Of a stretch of DNA of 64,000 nucleotides, positions 42,703 through 51,761 are shown piece by piece. The notes under the pieces are model-generated. The model saw nothing but the letters and a program-made list of their open reading frames with translations, did no database searches and was not told where the DNA came from. Made by a program: the position numbers and the translations under genes. Where the stretch lies: assembly GCA_043497085.1 (NCBI GenBank), contig JBIEKI010000003.1, one strand, 5' to 3'. Each line of letters opens with the position of its first letter. The stretch's first letter is position 1. Source of the DNA: Thalassobacillus sp043497085. Its GTDB lineage: Bacteria > Bacillota > Bacilli > Bacillales > Halobacillaceae.

Positions 42703-44688
42703 TCATCCTTCCGCTTTAAGTTCCAGAAGTACGTCACGAAGCTCGGCGGCCCGTTCGAAATCGAGATCCCGGGCTGCTTTCTTCATTTCCTTTTCCATAT
42801 TCTCGATCATCTTTTCGCGTTCTTTCTTCGTCATCTCTTTCGGCTTCGGTGTTGTGTCATAGTTTTCTTCGTCTTCTGCAGCCATAGTAGCGCGAATGAC
42901 ATCCCGCACTTCTTTTTTGATTGTTGTCGGCGTAATGCCGTACTTTTCGTTAAAAGCGATCTGCTTTTCTCTCCGTCGTTTCGTTTCTTCGATCGCCGTT
43001 CCCATAGAATCCGTAATTTTATCCGCGTACATAATGACGCGGCCATTTTCATTACGGGCAGCACGTCCAGAGGTCTGAACCAATGAACGGTGGGAACGCA
43101 GGAAGCCTTCTTTATCAGCATCCAGAATAGCCACAAGGGATACTTCCGGAATATCCAGCCCTTCACGAAGCAGGTTGATCCCTACCAGGACATCATATTT
43201 TCCGAGTCTCAGATCCCGGATTATTTCAATACGTTCCAGCGTTTTGATTTCAGAATGCAGGTAGGCTACTTTAATTCCGATTTCCTTCAGATAATCAGTA
43301 AGGTCTTCAGACATTTTTTTCGTCAATGTAGTAACCAATACCCGTTCGTTCTTATCCATACGCTTATTGATTTCACCGATCAGATCATCAATCTGTCCTT
43401 TAATTGGACGAACCTCGATTTCTGGATCAAGCAGGCCGGTCGGCCGGATGATCTGTTCGACCATTTTCGGCGTATGCTCCAGTTCATATGGACCAGGAGT
43501 GGCAGATACATACATACTCTGATTCACCTTTTGCTCGAACTCTTCGAACCTAAGCGGACGGTTGTCCAGGGCCGAGGGCAGACGGAAACCATGATCGACC
43601 AGTACCTGCTTTCGGGCCCGGTCGCCATTGTACATTCCCCGCACCTGCGGCAACGTCACGTGCGACTCATCGACCATCACCAGAAAGTCTTCGGGGAAGT
43701 AATCGATTAATGTATAGGGAGTGGCGCCTTCTTCTCTTAGTGTCAAATGACGGGAATAGTTCTCGATACCTGAACAGAAACCCATTTCCTGCATCATTTC
43801 CAGGTCATAGTTTGTCCGTTGCTCCAATCGCTGTGCTTCTAACAGCTTGTTTTCTTCACGGAACTTTTTCAACTGCTGTTCTAATTCTTTTTCAATATTC
43901 TTGATTGCAATTTTCATTTTTTCTTCGCGGGTTACGAAGTGGGATGCCGGAAAAATAGCTACATGTTCCCGGTCACCAATAATTTCTCCGGTCAGTACAT
44001 CGATTTCTCTGATCCGGTCTATTTCATCACCAAAAAACTCAACACGGATCGCATGCTCCTCCCGGGATGCTGGTATGATTTCCACCGAGTCACCCCGGAC
44101 ACGGAACGTACCGCGCTGGAAATCAATATCGTTTCGTGCGTACTGGATATCGACCAAATCACGCAGCAGTTCATCACGTTCTTTTTCCATATCAGTACGA
44201 ACGGAAAGCACCTGGCTGCGGTATTCATCCGGATTACCCAAGCCATAGATACACGAGACACTGGCCACGATAATGACATCGTTCCGTTCAAACAAGGCTG
44301 ATGTTGCCGAGTGGCGCAGCTTATCGATTTCATCATTGATGCTGGCATCCTTTTCAATGAACGTATCCGAAGACGGCACATACGCCTCCGGTTGATAGTA
44401 ATCGTAATAACTGACAAAATACTCGACCGCATTGTTCGGGAAAAATTCCTTGAACTCACTATATAATTGACCAGCCAACGTCTTGTTATGAGCAATGATC
44501 AGCGTCGGCTTGTTCACTTGTTGAATCACATTCGACATGGTGAACGTCTTCCCGGTACCAGTCGCACCAAGTAAAGTCAGGTGCTTCTCGCCACCGTTGA
44601 TCCGTTTCACCAATTCTTCTATCGCACGGGGTTGGTCCCCTTCTGGTTGATACTGTGAAACAAGCTCGAATTTATTCTCGTTCTTCAC
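42703..44688 (-). CDS. uvrB: Excinuclease ABC subunit B (UvrB)
   Basis: This 661 aa helicase-like protein verifies damage and recruits UvrC. Walker A is LLGATGTGKTFTMSNV. The beta-hairpin region is VSYYDYYQPEAYVP, motif II FLVMVDESHVTLPQ, motif VI QTSGRAARNENGRVI. The C-terminal UVR domain MKKAARDLDFERAAELRD contacts UvrC. The start codon is GTG 44688, with GGAGG 7 nt upstream. A LexA operator covers its promoter. Confidence 0.97.
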   Translation of the reverse strand: MKNENKFELVSQYQPEGDQPRAIEELVKRINGGEKHLTLLGATGTGKTFTMSNVIQQVNKPTLIIAHNKTLAGQLYSEFKEFFPNNAVEYFVSYYDYYQPEAYVPSSDTFIEKDASINDEIDKLRHSATSALFERNDVIIVASVSCIYGLGNPDEYRSQVLSVRTDMEKERDELLRDLVDIQYARNDIDFQRGTFRVRGDSVEIIPASREEHAIRVEFFGDEIDRIREIDVLTGEIIGDREHVAIFPASHFVTREEKMKIAIKNIEKELEQQLKKFREENKLLEAQRLEQRTNYDLEMMQEMGFCSGIENYSRHLTLREEGATPYTLIDYFPEDFLVMVDESHVTLPQVRGMYNGDRARKQVLVDHGFRLPSALDNRPLRFEEFEQKVNQSMYVSATPGPYELEHTPKMVEQIIRPTGLLDPEIEVRPIKGQIDDLIGEINKRMDKNERVLVTTLTKKMSEDLTDYLKEIGIKVAYLHSEIKTLERIEIIRDLRLGKYDVLVGINLLREGLDIPEVSLVAILDADKEGFLRSHRSLVQTSGRAARNENGRVIMYADKITDSMGTAIEETKRRREKQIAFNEKYGITPTTIKKEVRDVIRATMAAEDEENYDTTPKPKEMTKKEREKMIENMEKEMKKAARDLDFERAAELRDVLLELKAEG

Positions 44689-44734
44689 AAAGCAACCTCC
44701 GTTCCTTGAATATACATCACTAGTTTACCACAAT

Positions 44735-44771
44735 ATTATACAATTCTAACATGGATGCGAACAAATATTCG
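44735..44771 (-). promoter_or_regulatory. SOS promoter of uvrBA with LexA (DinR) box
   Basis: CGAACAAATATTCG (44758-44771) matches the Bacillus LexA consensus CGAACRNRYGTTCG at all but one of its fixed positions. On the minus strand TTGTTC (44764-44759), inside this box, stands 18 bp from TATAAT (44740-44735), so LexA would cover the -35. Confidence 0.88.
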
Positions 44772-44917
44772 ATTAAAATGCCTTTGGAACATTTTTCTTC
44801 CTTTCTTTTAGAAGTTTCGCCTAATTTTAGTGATCTAAATACCGTAATTATTTACTTCCGCCTATTTCTTGCCTGCGACCTCCTATTAATTTCATATAAG
44901 CAGTTACTTCCTTAGAC

Positions 44918-44957
44918 AAAAAGAAGCGATACCCGGTGTTCTGAGGTATCGCTTCTT
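44918..44957 (-). terminator. prfC terminator
   Basis: AAGAAGCGATACC (44921-44933) pairs with GGTATCGCTTCTT (44945-44957); on the minus strand the stem is followed by a T-run. The rest of 44689-44917 is the uvrB promoter region. Confidence 0.9.
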
Positions 44958-44963
44958 TTCCAT

Positions 44964-46550
44964 TTAGTACGATTGGTCGTATTGATTCACTTCAAACAGA
45001 TCGATCAACTCGATGTCAGGATTCTTATCCTGGAACCAGCGCAAAGAGAAGTCGTTTTTGAATAATACAAGCGGACTTCCTTCCCGGTCCTGGACAAGCA
45101 TGTTCCGTTCGTCGAAAAGAGATTCATTGACCTGATCTTCTTTCAGCCAGCGTGGAATCCTTTCTCCCAGCGGCTCTAGTTCGACTTCGACGTTATATTC
45201 GTTTTTCATCCGGTACTCGAACACATCATATTGCAACTTGCCGACAGCTCCAAGGATATAATCCTCAAACCGATAGCGTTTGAACAACTGGATCGCACCT
45301 TCCTGCACGAGCTGCTCTATCCCTTTTTTGAACTGCTTCGACTTCATGACGTTCTTCGCCGTAACTTTTTTGAATTCTTCCGGAGGGAACTGCGGCAGTT
45401 CGTCATATTCGAAGTTCGTTTTCCCAGTCAAAATCGTATCGCCGATCCGGTATACGTTAGGATCATAAATCCCGATAATGTCGCCGGCATAAGCTTCATC
45501 GATCGTCCCCCTTGAAGATGCGACGAACTGCTGGGACTGTGCAAGCTTAAAGGTTTTACCCGTCCGTCCCAATGTCACGTTCATGCCCCGCTCGAATTTT
45601 CCGGAACAGATTCGGACAAATGCGACCCGGTCACGATGCTGTGGGTTCATGTTGGCCTGGATTTTGAAAATAAAACCAGAAAACTCCGGATCGTCCGGAG
45701 ATACGATACCTTCTGTAGAACGACGTGGTGCAGGAGCAGGTGCCATATCAATGAACGTGTCGAAAAAGCCCTCCACGCCAAATGGTGCCAATGCGCTTCC
45801 GAAGAAAACAGGCGTCTGTTCTCCTCGCATTACTTTTTCCATACTGAATTGATCGCCTGCTTCATCAAGCAGCATCAGTTCCTCAAGCGTTTCCTGATAA
45901 GTAGAATGCTCGACCAATTCCTGATGTTCCGGCTTTTCTAAATCCGAATAAGGAATGTAAGTTTCTTCTTCATTTCCGGTATAGGAAATGAACTGTTCAT
46001 GATGGCGGTCAAATACACCAAGGAACCGTTTGCCCATACCAGCAGGCCATGTCATTGGATACGTCTCGATATCCAGGACTTCCTCGATTTCTTCCATCAA
46101 TTCGAATGGCTCGCGGCCCTCACGGTCTAATTTGTTGATGAATGTAAAAATTGGAATTCCACGCATTTTACAAACTTTGAATAATTTCAGCGTCTGGGCT
46201 TCGATCCCTTTGGTAGCATCGATGATCATGACGACACTGTCTACAGCGGTCAGTGTACGGTAGGTGTCTTCACTGAAATCTTCGTGTCCAGGAGTATCCA
46301 GTATATTGACCTGATAATCCCGATAGGGGAAATTCATGACACTGGAAGTTACCGATATACCACGCTGCTTTTCGATTTCCATCCAGTCAGAGGTTGCGAA
46401 CTTTCCCGATTTCTTTCCTTTAACTGTACCAGCCGAACGAATCAAATTTCCGAAAACCAACAGTTTTTCTGTCAGTGTCGTTTTACCGGCATCCGGGTGG
46501 GAGATAATGGCGAACGTACGCCGTTTATTCATTTCTTCATTTATACTCAT
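44964..46550 (-). CDS. prfC: Peptide chain release factor 3 (PrfC)
   Basis: This 528 aa translational GTPase recycles RF1/RF2. G1 is SHPDAGKTTLTEKLL, G2 region EKQRGISVTSS, G3 LDTPGHEDFSEDTYR, G4 INKLDREGREP. The C-terminal domains match RF3, not EF-G, by length. GGAGG stands before ATG 46550. Its presence is variable among Bacillaceae (absent from B. subtilis), so this locus between uvrB and the nir/nos genes is a point of difference from the B. subtilis map. Confidence 0.95.
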   Translation of the reverse strand: MSINEEMNKRRTFAIISHPDAGKTTLTEKLLVFGNLIRSAGTVKGKKSGKFATSDWMEIEKQRGISVTSSVMNFPYRDYQVNILDTPGHEDFSEDTYRTLTAVDSVVMIIDATKGIEAQTLKLFKVCKMRGIPIFTFINKLDREGREPFELMEEIEEVLDIETYPMTWPAGMGKRFLGVFDRHHEQFISYTGNEEETYIPYSDLEKPEHQELVEHSTYQETLEELMLLDEAGDQFSMEKVMRGEQTPVFFGSALAPFGVEGFFDTFIDMAPAPAPRRSTEGIVSPDDPEFSGFIFKIQANMNPQHRDRVAFVRICSGKFERGMNVTLGRTGKTFKLAQSQQFVASSRGTIDEAYAGDIIGIYDPNVYRIGDTILTGKTNFEYDELPQFPPEEFKKVTAKNVMKSKQFKKGIEQLVQEGAIQLFKRYRFEDYILGAVGKLQYDVFEYRMKNEYNVEVELEPLGERIPRWLKEDQVNESLFDERNMLVQDREGSPLVLFKNDFSLRWFQDKNPDIELIDLFEVNQYDQSY

Positions 46551-46656
46551 AATTTATATCCTCCATTTTACTTCGATATAATTTTCCTTTACTTTTTCAG
46601 GCAGGATATAAAATCACATCGGTCCATTCAACTCCATTTTATTATTATTCACCACG

Positions 46657-46700
46657 AAAAAAGCCGCTTCCTGCATATACTTTGCCAGGAGCGGCTTTTC
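46657..46700 (-). terminator. Terminator after nosF
   Basis: AAAAGCCGCTTCCTG (46659-46673) pairs with CAGGAGCGGCTTTT (46686-46699) with one bulge, followed on the minus strand by a T-run. It lies 70 bp after the nosF stop. Confidence 0.82.
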
Positions 46701-46769
46701 TATATAACAACTCCATACCTTGAAAAATAGCACAAAAACAGAGGAAAATCAATCTGGCGGACGCCCATT

Positions 46770-47498
46770 TTAACTGGATACCGCCTTTGCTTTAGAACTG
46801 TTCTGCTTCTTCATGATTCTTAAAAAGACCTCTTCTAAATTGCTGGATTGATAGGTTCGATACAAGCCAGCAAGCGAATCATCCGCTTCGATCCTGCCTT
46901 CAAATAACACAACCACCCTGTCTGCTATATCTACTACATCACGCATGATATGGCTTATAAGCAGCACAGTCTTTCCCTTATGTTTCAAAGATTCTACCAT
47001 TTCCTTAAATGCTATTACCCAGTAGGGATCAAGACCATTAGTAGGTTCGTCAAAAATATAAAGCTCGACATCAGCTAGTAATGCTTGTGCCATATTGAGC
47101 CGCTGCGCCATTCCTTTTGAGAAGGAGCCGATTTTTTGGTGTCGCTTTTCCCATAGCCCTACTTCCCTCAAAACTTCTTCTGCGTCACGACGGACGCCAG
47201 TATCCAGAAAACCACGATAATAGGACAGGATTTCTAAAGCAGTCATTTCCTTTGGAAATTCCATATGATCCGGCATGAAGCTATAGGATTTACCACCAGC
47301 TTCCGGAAACATAACTTTACCAGTTGTGCCTCTTTCTATTCCAGTCAATACCCGGATCAACGTGCTTTTGCCAGCTCCGTTGCCCCCGCATAAAACGACA
47401 CATTCTCCAGCTGAGATGGAGATGTCAGTCTTATCAAGCACCTGCTTTTTTCCATAGCGCTTGGAAACCCCTGACGCTTGTAAAATCACTTTATTCAT
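46770..47498 (-). CDS. nosF: ABC transporter ATP-binding protein NosF-like
   Basis: This 242 aa ATPase has Walker A GGNGAGKSTLIRVL, signature SFSKGMAQRLNMAQALL, and Walker B YIFDEPTNGLDPYW. With NosY and NosD it forms the NosDFY complex, which moves or activates copper/sulfur species for nitrous oxide reductase maturation in other bacteria. ATG 47498 is preferred (GGAGG 8 nt upstream). It overlaps the nosY stop by one base. No nosZ is present here; the neighbour is nirK. Confidence 0.85.
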   Translation of the reverse strand: MNKVILQASGVSKRYGKKQVLDKTDISISAGECVVLCGGNGAGKSTLIRVLTGIERGTTGKVMFPEAGGKSYSFMPDHMEFPKEMTALEILSYYRGFLDTGVRRDAEEVLREVGLWEKRHQKIGSFSKGMAQRLNMAQALLADVELYIFDEPTNGLDPYWVIAFKEMVESLKHKGKTVLLISHIMRDVVDIADRVVVLFEGRIEADDSLAGLYRTYQSSNLEEVFLRIMKKQNSSKAKAVSS

Positions 47499-48448
47499 TA
47501 CTGCCACCTCCATTTCAGCTTGAGCATTGCTCCGGTAAGTGTAATGCCGATGATTCCAATAGTGGATCCGAGTAAATATACTGTAAGCATTTTACTGTCT
47601 CCCCATTGTTCAATGATAAGGAATTGCGGGCCGAACACATAAGCTGCATTTAATTTATCGATTGCCCAGACCCGGAGTGACTCGACTGGATTCAAAAAAA
47701 TCAATGTGATTAAATTCTGAAGTTTATAATTGTAGGGGATAAAACCTATGAGAGAAAAAATGATAAATTCATATACGAATACGAAAAAGCTCCAGGCAGC
47801 CAATGCAAAGCTGAGCCCCTGCATCCGGCTTGCACTCCAAGTGCCTAATAAGACAGCCAAAGCTCCGAAAACAGCGATCAACACTAGATTCAAATTAAGG
47901 AAGGTTATAAATAACTGCACGCCATGCAATTTCCCCATCAATGCCACCGCTGCACCGAACACTGCATAAGAAAGGGTTGTAGCAATACTTAATGCCAAAA
48001 ACAAAGCAACATATTTACTGACCAAATAATAGAAGCCAGACACCCGATAGGTTCGCAGCAATGCCATACGACCGGACTCCTTATCAGCAGTGACCGACGA
48101 AACACCAATCACCAGGGTAATGATAGGGACAATCCACAAAGATATATTCATTAATAATGCGATCGAACGACTGAAACCGGCTTTTCCATTACCTTCTGAC
48201 TCTTCCTCTGTTTCCATCTCTTCCAGCCCAAAAAGCGAAGGGTCGACCGTACCGGTGTCGATATCGCTGCTGACACCATCTAAACCATAAGTGACGACTG
48301 TCGGATCCATCGTTATCGATTTCACACCATAACCATAAAACAGGAGGGCCATGATCAAAAATAAACCGATGCTGCTGACTAACCACTTACTCCTCATCAA
48401 TAACTTCAACTCATATCCGATCATTGAAACCAGCCTGGTGGCTTTCAT
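47498..48448 (-). CDS. nosY: ABC-2 type permease NosY-like
   Basis: This 316 aa membrane protein has six TM segments, one near the N-terminus (VSSIGLFLIMALLFYGYG), an extracytoplasmic acidic loop (EEMETEEESEGNG), and five more clustered at about 105-305. The GVSSVTADKESGRMALLRTY motif is typical of NosY/ABC-2 permeases. ATG 48448 is preferred, 8 nt after AGGAGG; GTG 48457 abuts the RBS. It is the membrane partner of NosF. Confidence 0.85.
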   Translation of the reverse strand: MKATRLVSMIGYELKLLMRSKWLVSSIGLFLIMALLFYGYGVKSITMDPTVVTYGLDGVSSDIDTGTVDPSLFGLEEMETEEESEGNGKAGFSRSIALLMNISLWIVPIITLVIGVSSVTADKESGRMALLRTYRVSGFYYLVSKYVALFLALSIATTLSYAVFGAAVALMGKLHGVQLFITFLNLNLVLIAVFGALAVLLGTWSASRMQGLSFALAAWSFFVFVYEFIIFSLIGFIPYNYKLQNLITLIFLNPVESLRVWAIDKLNAAYVFGPQFLIIEQWGDSKMLTVYLLGSTIGIIGITLTGAMLKLKWRWQ

Positions 48449-48463
48449 CTCCTTCACCTCCTC

Positions 48464-48910
48464 TTAATGTTGCATTTTCCTGCGTTGCAACTCCGCATCC
48501 ATGACTTCCATTCCTTTGTAAACTTCTCCTCCATTCGCGGCTATAAATTCTTCCGCATCCACTTTCTTTAGGAAGGCAATAAAACCGTAGTTCATCGGAG
48601 TCTCCATACGTGGTTCATGTACGATATAGGCTTCCTCAAGATCCACCCATTTTTGAGTATGATAGTCTTGCACAAAAGCCTGACTGGTTTTGTTTTCTTT
48701 CATATACGTAAGCATACATCCAATATCATCGAATTTTTCCGGCATCCCGTCATCCTTGATGACCTGACTGGCTGCATCCACCTGTTGGATTCCCATATGG
48801 CAAAGCTTGCAGCTGTCTACGGATGGATCGATCTCTTCCGGACCTGCCGCTTCTCCGACCGCACAACCGGTTGCAACAATCAACAATAATACCAGCCACC
48901 ATTTTTTCAT
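48464..48910 (-). CDS. nosL: Copper chaperone lipoprotein NosL
   Basis: This 148 aa lipoprotein starts KKWWLVLLLIVATGCAVGEA with lipobox VATGC (Cys about 16). The mature domain has SCKLCHMGI (residues 33-41), the Cys-X2-Cys-X-Met type copper ligands of NosL, and a conserved FDDIGCMLTYMKE segment. NosL hands Cu(I) to NosD in characterised systems. ATG 48910 overlaps the nosD stop. It is anchored at the outer side of the membrane. Confidence 0.9.
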   Translation of the reverse strand: MKKWWLVLLLIVATGCAVGEAAGPEEIDPSVDSCKLCHMGIQQVDAASQVIKDDGMPEKFDDIGCMLTYMKENKTSQAFVQDYHTQKWVDLEEAYIVHEPRMETPMNYGFIAFLKKVDAEEFIAANGGEVYKGMEVMDAELQRRKMQH

Positions 48911-50250
48911 TACTTCCGCCTCCATGCGGTGATAATCAATGCCCCACTGAATACCACCAATGTTGAGAAAAACAAAGCCGGTCCCGTCAGCATTTTTCCT
49001 TCTGCAAGTGCTTCCGTTTCTGTCCCGATACGATTTATTGGCGCCGGCTCTGCCAATGGGTAGGGATCCGTAATGAACGTATCAGAGGGGATTGGTGTGA
49101 ACTGCTCGATCGCATTCCACATTTGGATGGCCGGACTTCCCGAAAAAGCCTGCAGCAGTGGTTCCTCTGCAATCATATGATGGAAAGCATCCCCGCTTTT
49201 ATACGCAAAATCGACCTGATTATCCCCGTCGAGCGTGATATGACGTTGATTATCCCAGTAGTTTCCATGCTCACTCACAAAAAAATCATTTTCACTTTCG
49301 ATAGTAGTAACAACCTGCTTATTATTGGATAGGAAATTATTTAGAAAGATTCTATTGTCCTTAGATGCTTCCCCAACATCGAGTCCAAGGTGATTTCCAG
49401 CTATTTTGTTGAATGAGATATCATTTCCAATCGCATTTTCGAGATAGATTCCCTTACGATTATCAACAATGCGATTATTTTTTATTTGAGAGGAGAAGGT
49501 ATCAAACATAAAAATCCCCGCTCCGTCCAACAGCGTATTATCATGAAGGTCATTTCCTTTAATGCGTACTTCATAGCTTTGCATGATCATCAACCCGTTG
49601 CGGCTTTCAAATACCTCATTATCGTTGATTACCACACTGGTGGAATCCATCGCATGGACGCCATAGCGTGCCTTACGGATGCTATTTCCGGTTACCTGAC
49701 ATAGATTTGAAAAAGATACATAGACGCCATCCTGGAGATGAGACAGTTGATTACCTGTCACTTGGGCATGAGGGCTGTCAACAAGATAAATTCCAAAGCC
49801 TTTATGGCGGTCATCGGTATAACTGCTTATGATATTATTTTCAATAATAGGTGCGTAAGCTTCCTTGACTTCTACTCCATTAAAGACATTTCCAATAGTA
49901 TTTCTCTTAATGTGCACACGATTTCCAGCCACGGAAATACCAGCGTTCTGCGACCCGCTTTTTTCGATTATGAGCCCTTCTACTGTTACATCATCGGCAG
50001 TGACTTTGAGGACGAAACCTTTTTCGGTCCCTGCAATTTTCGCCCCCTTTTCACCTTGAAGAATAATAGATTCCCTTATCACAAAAGGACCAGAATAGAC
50101 TCCTTTTTCTAATAGAATCTCATCCCCTGGCTCTGCTCCATCCATAATTGCCTGTAGATCCTCACCTTCCGATACTTTTATCGTATCTGCATAGACAACG
50201 GATGGTACGAACCATAAAGAAAAGAACAATAGGCTGAACAGCACCTTCAC
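48910..50250 (-). CDS. nosD: Copper-binding maturation protein NosD
   Basis: This 446 aa secreted right-handed beta-helix protein has a signal peptide (VLFSLLFFSLWFVPSVVYA). Many helix coils repeat the N-x-I pattern (NRVHIKRNTIGNVFNGVEV, NGLMIMQSYEVRIKGNDL), and a C-terminal TM anchor (LFFSTLVVFSGALIITAW) ends in RRK. GTG 50250 is 8 nt after GGGAGG; the TTG 50268 start would bury the RBS. It is the extracytoplasmic component of the NosDFY complex and directly follows nirK. Confidence 0.9.
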   Translation of the reverse strand: MKVLFSLLFFSLWFVPSVVYADTIKVSEGEDLQAIMDGAEPGDEILLEKGVYSGPFVIRESIILQGEKGAKIAGTEKGFVLKVTADDVTVEGLIIEKSGSQNAGISVAGNRVHIKRNTIGNVFNGVEVKEAYAPIIENNIISSYTDDRHKGFGIYLVDSPHAQVTGNQLSHLQDGVYVSFSNLCQVTGNSIRKARYGVHAMDSTSVVINDNEVFESRNGLMIMQSYEVRIKGNDLHDNTLLDGAGIFMFDTFSSQIKNNRIVDNRKGIYLENAIGNDISFNKIAGNHLGLDVGEASKDNRIFLNNFLSNNKQVVTTIESENDFFVSEHGNYWDNQRHITLDGDNQVDFAYKSGDAFHHMIAEEPLLQAFSGSPAIQMWNAIEQFTPIPSDTFITDPYPLAEPAPINRIGTETEALAEGKMLTGPALFFSTLVVFSGALIITAWRRK

Positions 50251-50319
50251 TCTAACCACCTCCCTCAACGTCAGAGAATCAGGGGCTATGGCTGCCTACA
50301 CATAGCCCCTCCCCCGCAA

Positions 50320-51387
50320 TCAGTGACTCATGACAGCCTTCCCGTCATCTTCTCCGGTTTCGGTCACCTTCAGTATTGCAACAGCTCCTTTTTGAGCATG
50401 ATTGAATTGATGGGTTACGATTGGATAACTGCCTACCTCAGTTACAGTGAATTCTACGATTGCTCCTCCACTGGCTGGAAGCAGTACCGTTTGTAATCCT
50501 TTAAAGTGGTTATAAGGGTTACCGTCCATATAGACGTCATCGAAAATGGTACCGACCACGTGGAAAGAACTTGTTTCATTCGGTCCAACATTGTTGATGT
50601 ACATCCGGATACGGTCGCCTACTTTAGCAAGCAGTGGCTCATCCTTCAATGTGAATGTATCGCCATTGGTGTTACGGCCCTCTTCATCGAATGATTTTAC
50701 AGAAAAAGTTACCTGGCTTGGTTCTCCGTTAGAAAAATCGTCCAAGTCATTGTATTTGTACCATTCATTTTGAAGCATAATAAATTCACGGTCGATGACG
50801 TCATCGTTAGGGTAGCCGTCCTTCGGTTTGACGATGATGGTGCCATGCATTCCGTTGGCAATGTGGCTTAAAATCGGTTTCGTGCCGCAATGATACATGA
50901 ACACCCCAGGCTTAGTAGCAGGAAAACGGAAGGTCCCTGTTTCATCAGATTCTACGTCAGCGAAGTTTTTCGATGGAGCAGTATGAACAGCATGAAAATC
51001 CATGCTATGCGGGATAGCCGGGTCCATATTCTTGAGCGTAAAATTAATCATGTCTCCTTCTTCCACAACGACCACCGGTCCCGGCGCTTGCCCATTGAAT
51101 GTCCATGCTTTATAAAAATAATCCTTTTCAATCTCGATATCCGTAATCTGAGCAGTCATCTCTACGTTGACCTCATTTTCACCGACACGTTCTACCTTCA
51201 ATGGGGTAGGGTCTTGATTCAAACCCTGGTGAGGCTCAATAGCTTCTATTTCTTCCCCCGAGGCTGCCTCCACTTTTCCATCTGCATCTTGCTCTCCTTT
51301 ACCTGCTGAGCCTTCCTCTTGCTGGCCACAACCAACAATCAACCCGAACAACAAAAGGAAACCGATCCAAACTGTCATCTTTTTCAT
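50320..51387 (-). CDS. nirK: Copper-containing nitrite reductase NirK (lipoprotein type)
   Basis: This 355 aa protein has lipobox LIVGCG (Cys about 20) and a Gly/Glu/Asp linker. Two cupredoxin domains follow. The ligand motifs are IPHSMDFHAVH (T1 and T2 His), FMYHCGTKPILSHIANGMHG (T2 His, T1 Cys, His and Met), and in domain 2 SSFHVVGTIFDDVY and the THQFNHAQKG His. The sequence agrees closely with the Geobacillus NirK as I recall it. It reduces nitrite to NO outside the membrane. ATG 51387 follows GAGGTGG. It is the first gene of a nirK-nosD-L-Y-F run. Confidence 0.93.
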   Translation of the reverse strand: MKKMTVWIGFLLLFGLIVGCGQQEEGSAGKGEQDADGKVEAASGEEIEAIEPHQGLNQDPTPLKVERVGENEVNVEMTAQITDIEIEKDYFYKAWTFNGQAPGPVVVVEEGDMINFTLKNMDPAIPHSMDFHAVHTAPSKNFADVESDETGTFRFPATKPGVFMYHCGTKPILSHIANGMHGTIIVKPKDGYPNDDVIDREFIMLQNEWYKYNDLDDFSNGEPSQVTFSVKSFDEEGRNTNGDTFTLKDEPLLAKVGDRIRMYINNVGPNETSSFHVVGTIFDDVYMDGNPYNHFKGLQTVLLPASGGAIVEFTVTEVGSYPIVTHQFNHAQKGAVAILKVTETGEDDGKAVMSH

Positions 51388-51532
51388 TGCTTCCACCTCT
51401 TTAAATAGAATTAAATTCTCTACCTGAAAAGAAGAGGAGATGACAACGAAAGATGCAGGCCAGAAACGAAACTTTTTTAATCAGTAAGTTTCGAAAATAT
51501 ACGGCTCTAGGGTTCCTCGTCTTTTCATCTTC

Positions 51533-51575
51533 ATTTTATCTTCATAACTATCTGGGCTTTGTGATAGGAATCACG
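51533..51575 (-). promoter_or_regulatory. Fnr-like site and candidate -10 upstream of nirK
   Basis: TGTGATAGGAATCACG (51560-51575) fits the Fnr/Crp dyad TGTGA-N6-TCACA in all but the last base. On the minus strand TAAAAT (51538-51533) lies downstream. A start 7 nt after it would be near 51526, putting the dyad centre at -41.5, the classical position for Fnr activation. The remaining 51388-51761 gap is AT-rich with no gene seen. Confidence 0.65.
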
Positions 51576-51717
51576 CACAATAGGGCTAATTGTGTATACT
51601 TCATGTCGTACTTGTGAATGAATTGTATATAATGATGCTAATTGTTTATTGATAGTAATCACATGATTAGAATGAAACAAATTCTCATCGATACAAAAGG
51701 AAATGATTTGTCATCCC

Positions 51718-51726
51718 TGATATAAT
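51718..51726 (+). promoter_or_regulatory. Extended -10 promoter of the SNF2 helicase gene
   Basis: TGATATAAT (TG at 51718-51719, TATAAT at 51721-51726) is a good extended -10 element 36 bp upstream of the gene; no clear -35 is seen. Confidence 0.6.
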
Positions 51727-51761
51727 GAACGTAAATAATGTATTTAGATAGGATGCTCACT

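Noticed and set aside
42559..43710. Long antisense ORFs over uvrA and uvrB (for example 174-206 codons)
   Set aside because: They are shadows of strongly conserved uvr genes, with no RBS and no family resemblance.
46657..46769. Remnant nosZ next to nosF
   Set aside because: The 270 bp between prfC and nosF holds only a terminator and promoter region; no NosZ motif is present in any frame.
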